Below, piece by piece: positions 59,440-64,000 of a stretch of 64,000 nucleotides of DNA. Both the position numbers and the translations under genes were made by a program. The DNA is from Loripinus fragilis (lineage: Eukaryota > Mollusca > Bivalvia > Lucinida > Lucinidae), in assembly GCA_964019695.1 (NCBI GenBank), contig OZ026520.1, positions 20,598,130 through 20,662,129 of the forward strand, in the 5' to 3' direction. The notes under the pieces are model-generated. The model was not told the DNA's origin, did not search any database, and worked only from the letters and a program-made list of their open reading frames with translations. Numbering within the stretch: the stretch's first letter is position 1; every line of letters begins with the position of its first letter.

Positions 59440-60000
59440 AATTTACTTCTACAAGGTTGCCTGTAGTTTTCCACTCCCTGTATGTAGTTATTTAAATTAA
59501 ACTCCCTTATATAGCTCTGATATCAGCACATACACTTGGGGCCAGCAGAGCAAAATCACATGAGAGTATGAGAGATTAGCATTTTTGTCAAATACTTTCT
59601 GAAATTACACATATCCAAGGGCAATTTTCTGATATCTGTAGAGGTTCTAGTCTGAGTTTTCTCTGACGTTTTAGTGGCTTTTCTTTATTTTGATATTTGC
59701 CACTTAGAGTGGCAAATATCAAAATATGGAAAAGCCAATTAAACATCAGAGAAGGCTTGGATTATAGAGGTTCAAGCATACGAAATAACATATTTTAAAT
59801 TCAAACAAGACAAATATATATCCCCCGGCTAAGGGTTACTTTAGAGAAACATGTTAATCACAAATCATAAATCCCATTTATCTAGACCCTTAATTCACTT
59901 TGGCTATCATTCAAATCATAAAAAAAGCCTGCCAAGTATGTTTTAGTGCTTAGATTAATAAAAAATATACTTATCTGCACAATTTCAGTATCTTACCTTT
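59440..60000. other. intron 1 sequence with one palindrome
   Basis: At about 59683-59737 'tttattttgatatttgccactt' pairs with 'agagtggcaaatatcaaaata'. Nothing else is recognisable. Confidence 0.5.
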
Positions 60001-60358
60001 CAACCCAACCCCAGAGGTCAGGGGTGTGTGCAAACTCATTTTTTTAGCTTGCATGTTGGTCTACACTTCTTTCACTTTAATTTGATATGCAACATTACCA
60101 CTTTCAGAAAAGAAAAAAATATTTGACTTTTTGACCCCACCCCAGGGGTTAAGAGTGCGTGTAAAGACAGAAAATTTGCTTTCATGATGCTCTAAGCTCA
60201 ATTCTCTTTAATTTGATATGCAACATGACTATTTTCAGAAAAAAATTGGTTTGACCTTTTGACCCCATCCCTTGGATCGAGGGTGTGTCTGTGGGCAAAA
60301 TCTTTGCTACCATGTTGCTGCATGCGTTGTCTGCTTTAATTTGATATGCAATATGACC
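60001..60358. repeat. tandem repeat, family T, about 130-bp unit, nearly three copies
   Basis: 'ctttaatttgatatgcaacat' starts at 60075, 60206 and 60334. Between copies is 'tttgaccccatccc...gggtgtgtg'. The last copy stops abruptly at the LINE fragment. Confidence 0.75.
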
Positions 60359-61023
60359 AAGGCCTTTGACAAGGTTCCACACAGGAGGCTATTATACAAA
60401 TTGGAATATTATCAATATGGGATTAGAGGATCCATCCACAAGTGGATCAACTCGTGGCTCTCTGGGCGCGCTCAACAAGTTTTTTAGATGGCCAAGCCTC
60501 AGATCCAGTCCCAGTGCTATCCGGTGTGCCCCAGGGATCGGTTCTAGGTCCGGTCTTGTTCCTCGTCTTCATAGATGATCTGCCGGATAACATCAGGTCT
60601 TCTGTTCGCCTGTTCGCAGACGAGTGTGTCCTGTATAGGAATATACATTCACTTCAGGATTGTTTGATTTTGCAAGTAGACCTCACCAGCTTAGGACAGT
60701 GGGAAGCCGATTGGCAAATGAAATTTAACGTAGCCAAATATCACTCAATGAGAGTGACTCGGCATCAGCATCACAAACAAATTCTCTTTGACTATTCACT
60801 ACACAATCACACTTTGGAAAATGTTCTGTTGGTAAAATACCTTGGTATCACCATTACTGATAACATGGATTGGGGTCAAGATGTCTCAGAAATCTCTTCC
60901 AAAGTAACTAAGACACTTAGGAGTACTAAGGAAGTTGCATACAAAACTTTGGTTCCGTCTAAACTAGAGTATGCAGCACCCATTCAGAGCCCTCACTCAA
61001 AACTACAGATTAATCAGATTGAG
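60355..61023 (+). pseudogene. LINE reverse-transcriptase fragment, plus strand
   Basis: It starts within motif A (TKAFDKVPHRRLL) and runs through LSGVPQGSVLGPVLFLVFID, FADECVLYR, WQMKFNVAKYHSMRV, VKYLGITITDNMDWG and AYKTLVPSKLEYAAP, then ends at LQINQIE. A one-base loss in a T run (60480-60485) shifts the frame. The second catalytic Asp is Glu (FADE). Both ends are cut. It belongs to the same broad type as the other LINE fragments, but is a different lineage from the piece that follows. Confidence 0.9.
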
Positions 61024-61024
61024 A

Positions 61025-61360
61025 CTTATGTTTATATGGTTATTATATTTCATATTATCAGTTATTCCACTCCTAAATATGGATGATGTTTCACAGTTTC
61101 CAATATTTGATTGTTCATCTTGTTTTCACGTTTTGACTTAATTTTTAGGTTTCCTATGTTCATAACTACACATTTATCCACATTGAATTTCATTTGCCAA
61201 GTGTTACTCCAAATTCCAATCGAACAGGTTGTTTAGATCCTCTTGCATGGGGAGAGTCAATTTGTCGATACACAACACAACCTTCCGCAAAGAGTCTGAT
61301 ATTAGAGTTTATATCATTGATGTATATCAAGAGCAGGCTTGGACCCAACACCGTCCAAGG
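61025..61360 (-). pseudogene. second LINE reverse-transcriptase fragment, minus strand
   Basis: On the minus strand it shows TVLGPSLLLIYINDI, NIRLFAEGCVVYRQIDSP, then by frame changes WSNTWQMKFNVDKCVVMNIG and NMKYNNHI. The catalytic box FADD reads FAEG, so it is dead. It abuts the plus-strand fragment at about 61024-61029 with no spacer. Confidence 0.85.
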
Positions 61361-61574
61361 TTGGCAAAATGCCGACAAATAAGCATATTAATATGATTTA
61401 CAACCTTCCACATTTAGATTGGTAATTTCAATAATAGAGGTTTTTTGTCTTAATATTTCATTTCTACTAGTTTATCAGGCTATCAGCTAAATTATCTTAG
61501 TTTAAGTCTCATTCTTTAATCATTTAAATTTAAAAAGTGACTTTTAGAAGAAGAAAAAAAAACCTGTTTCGTAC

Positions 61575-61606
61575 CTGCCAAAGTACTCATCAGTTGGCTC
61601 GTGCAT
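61575..61606 (-). CDS. exon 1 coding part of the predicted zinc-finger gene
   Basis: ATG at 61606-61604 (A at -3), ten codons (MHEPTDEYFG) and two bases, then donor GGCAG/GTACGA. The two leftover bases AG join the single leading A of exon 2 to make an Arg codon. The exon is short, so support comes from the donor, the start context and the phase match. The 5' untranslated part may begin at an AG near 61622 (ATCCAG) or at a nearby transcription start. Confidence 0.5.
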
Positions 61607-61610
61607 AGTT

Positions 61611-61742
61611 ACAGATAAGACTGGATGAGTGGCCCTTATCTGTACTATAAATCAATTAAAGTGGTCACATGGACTTTAATTGTCTTAAGTTAAAATATGA
61701 AGTATTAAAGTTGGGTGTTTGGATGAGTGACCCTTATCTGTA
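61611..61742. promoter_or_regulatory. three GATA-type motifs upstream of exon 1
   Basis: AGATAAG at 61613-61619 and its inverse CTTATCT at 61636-61642 and 61733-61739, all within about 135 bases upstream of the predicted start codon. They match the WGATAR consensus. Two arise from a local direct duplication, so they may be incidental. Confidence 0.3.
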
Positions 61743-61810
61743 CTATAACTAATTAAGGACATCCCTGTTTGTGGTCACCTGGACTTAAATTGTCTTAAGT
61801 TAAAATATGA
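61620..61810. repeat. direct duplication, about 100-110-bp unit
   Basis: 'ggatgagtg.cccttatctgtactataa' occurs at 61623 and about 61720. 'gtcttaagttaaaatatgaagt' follows each copy (near 61682 and 61791). Confidence 0.8.
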
Positions 61811-61814
61811 AGTC

Positions 61815-62412
61815 AACCATAACATCCTATTGTTCATCCTTGCCCCTGGCTATACATCATCCACTTGGGGATGTGTTGTTTTAACAGTGTATGACAGGCA
61901 CAGGTGTCAAACAATTGCCAGATACACAGGTAAATTTTCTCCCCATTTAAAGGTCAAATTAGAATCAACCCTTGTCCTGTTGAACCCAGTATTAACCCTT
62001 GTCCTGTTGATGCCATTTTTGAAAACACTAGATCCTGATCAGTTGGTTTCTTTCAGAGGTCATCTTATCAGGATCTACACTGTTTTCCACACTTATTAAG
62101 CTGAACAGGATAAAACTTGGGAGAAGTGTTACTGTGTAGTACATTAAAATATTCAGCATGATAAGGGCTAAAGATACTAATTATTGTTAAAATTTAGTTT
62201 AATTATACTATTTTAAGTCAACTTCCTAAAGATACCTGCTGCATTTTACAGCTAAAAATCACAGTTGTCAGTATTTCGCGGCAAAAAAGTTATATTTGCC
62301 ATTATTTGCCAGTATAATGTACCTGTCCAAAGAAAATTTTACTTGTCCAAAAGAGGTAATTAGCTTATACCTTTCTTTGCTTAAACAATTTACTCTTTCA
62401 AAAACGGGGAAC
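61815..62412. other. unassigned sequence
   Basis: 'aacccttgtcctgtt' is repeated at 61967 and 61994. 'actagatcctgatcagttgg...ggatctacactgtttt' (62027-62092) resembles half of the 'aaacagtgtagatcc' palindrome class. No exon is supported. Confidence 0.4.
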
Positions 62413-63012
62413 GGACAAAAGCCCACTGGGACAAAAGCCCACTAGGACAAAAGCCCACTGGACAATATCCCACTGGACAAAAGCCCACTGCTAAATTTGG
62501 CAGGGTGGACAAAAGCCCACTTCTGAAAAAAATAGGTTAAAGTCTGTTATAAAACTGTTAACCCTGATCAGACTGCTTCTTCAGGGTAAGTCACACCTGC
62601 AGTGTGTTTTCACTGACATAATTATTGCTCGTGTATGTTGTGACAAACAACTTAATTTAGGTGTTAAAAGCCAATTACACCATTTTACAGTTTGGTCAAA
62701 CAATCTATTATAATTGGGAAACATATGTCTAATTAATCCAAATGACCTTTGATCTGGTAGTAACAATTAGCATGCACATTATGAGAGGAGCCAAACAAAA
62801 AGGGATGTTTGAAATTTCAGAATTGAGAAGAAGAGAGATTCTTCATCTGTCTGTCCGCCTGTTTGTCCATCAGTTCAACCCAATCGCTGTCAAATGCATA
62901 TAAGTGGGCTTTTGTCCTAGTGGGCTTTTGTCCCAGTGGGCTATTGTCCTAGTGGGCTTTTGTCCAGTGGGCTTTTGTCCTAGTGGGCTTTTGTCCTAGT
63001 GGGCTTTTGTCC
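62413..63012. mobile_element. 600-bp element with terminal arrays of an inverted 16-bp repeat
   Basis: The left end is about six copies of GGACAAAAGCCCACTR in tandem (62413-62520). The right end is about seven copies of the inverse (62905-63012). Flanks share ACTCTTTCAAAAAC (62392-62405) and ACTCTTCAAAAAC (63016-63028), possibly a target duplication. There is no coding frame. Confidence 0.75.
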
Positions 63013-63082
63013 TACACTCTTCAAAAACAGTATGAAACCTGATAAACAGTGTGTGGATTTTTTATCAGCTGGCTTCTCTTGT

Positions 63083-63144
63083 AAACAGTGTAGATCCAGA
63101 TCTGCTGGCATCTGAAGAAGCCAGTTGATCAGGATCCACACTGT
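63083..63144. repeat. 62-bp palindrome
   Basis: AAACAGTGTAGATCC...GATCTGCTGGC with the inverse ...GATCAGGATCCACACTGT. Same class as 25808-25875. Confidence 0.7.
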
Positions 63145-63413
63145 CTACAATGCAACATGTGAGCTCTAATAATAAACGAAAATATGAAATACAATGTTGT
63201 ATTCACTTTATACATTTGTACTTGTCCTGCTTCTGCCATTCTGCTTCTGCCATTTACTAGCCTCCTTCGACTTATTGAAGACTATGCTAGGAAGAGGTTG
63301 CACAATCGCAAGGAACAATTTCCATCAAAGTGGCTCAATCCAAATTCAATTTAGTCTGTCTAGATGTGTAGAAGGTTAAAAACATCATATTTACAGGTTA
63401 AAAGCAACTTCAC

Positions 63414-64000
63414 TCACATGGTTGACACCCTGGCCTTATAGGCGCAGAGTGAGCCCAGATCCTGTATGTCTATTGGTAAGGCATTCCAGTCCCGGACTGT
63501 TCTTGGGAAGAAAGACATCTTTCTTCTATCTGTCTTACAGCCGATGGTCTGGAATTCGTTCCTTGTCTTCCTTTTTGGAGAAATTAGCCTTCTATCTTTT
63601 TGGATGGCAACCAGTCTTCTGTCAACTTTGTACAGCATGCAGAGGCAGGCATCCTTCCTTCTATCTTGCAGGGATTGCCAGTTCAGACCATGGAGCATGT
63701 CACTTACATTTGATCTATTTCAGTGTCTGTTGGTGACATAGAGTGCGGCCCGTCGCTGTACCATCTCAAGCTTCTGGATGTTTCTTTGGGTATGCGGGTC
63801 CCATACTGTACATGCATATTCCACGAGAGGTCAAACAAGGGTGAAGTATACTTGCTGCTTGATGGAGACTGAACCAATATTAAGGTTTCTTCGCAGGAAG
63901 CAGAGGGTTCTGTTTGCTTTCGCACATGTGTCGTTGATGAGGGTGTCCCATTTCAGGTCTTCAGTAATGGTCACTCCTAGGTACTTGGCAGATGTAACTT
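63414..64000 (-). pseudogene. LINE reverse-transcriptase C-terminal part, continues beyond the window
   Basis: On the minus strand from the window edge: AKYLGVTITEDLKWDTLI, TLCFLRRNLNIGS, then a stop in place of Arg (TGA at 63833-63831), VEYACTVWDPHT, MVQRRAALYVTNRH, a second TGA (63722-63720), then NVSDMLHGLNWQSLQDRRKD and FFPRTVRDWNALPIDIQ, ending with TAG near 63414. Both stops are simple CGA to TGA changes, typical of decay at methylated CpG. It is similar in layout to the copy at 52549-53454. Confidence 0.9.

Noticed and set aside
59147..59441. Plus-strand open frames made of repeats such as RHISDIS
   Set aside because: A 21-bp repeat is open in several frames on both strands. Only the minus-strand reading has matching splice sites and phases.

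Overview
This window is eukaryotic, not prokaryotic. It is AT-rich and intron-rich, has C2H2 zinc-finger exons, several decayed non-LTR retrotransposons, tRNA-derived SINEs, and a very dense load of short inverted-repeat (MITE-like) DNA elements and tandem arrays. The repeat style (tRNA-headed SINEs, GACGG tracts ending in a GAGCC-TTC-GGCTC hairpin, a roughly 235-bp TGAGCC...GGCTCA MITE present ten times) suggests a bivalve mollusc, probably a heterodont clam. That identification rests on general recognition, not on a search.

The main gene content is on the minus strand. I assembled a previously unlabelled multi-exon zinc-finger gene from small exons whose splice sites and phases agree: exon 1 with ATG (61575-61606), exon 2 made of a 21-bp coding minisatellite giving heptad repeats (59186-59402), exon 3 (54148-54244), exon 4 (53515-53625), exon 5 (45121-45189), then a 3' terminal exon with 12 C2H2 fingers (21753-23578). 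A second finger exon further downstream (9351-10285, eight intact fingers plus a ninth out of frame) has an acceptor of the same phase, so it is either an alternative last exon or the end of a sister gene. The N-terminal part (about 175 residues) is not a domain I recognise. The upstream exons probably act as an N-terminal module spliced onto alternative DNA-binding finger arrays.

Layout. 1-9.3 kb: tandem arrays, one inverted-repeat element, and an old LINE on the plus strand broken up by later insertions. 9.35-10.3 kb: zinc-finger exon a. 10.4-21.7 kb: MITEs, nested elements and decayed minisatellites. 21.75-23.6 kb: zinc-finger exon b, whose splice acceptor has been tandemly duplicated together with part of a TTAA-flanked MITE. 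24-45 kb: intron 5, a pile of nested elements including a 6.6-kb long-terminal-inverted-repeat element that holds a 188-bp satellite array and a 1.35-kb foldback. 45-61.6 kb: exons 5 to 1, separated by introns that carry two copies (3.9 and 3.4 kb) of one large TIR element, LINE fragments and a 259-bp CT repeat. 61.6-64 kb: putative promoter-side region with GATA-type motifs, an element with terminal 16-bp repeat arrays, and a LINE fragment running off the right edge.

No intact transposase or complete reverse transcriptase is visible. No CRISPR array, operon or rRNA gene is present. The mobile elements listed here are therefore non-autonomous or dead.
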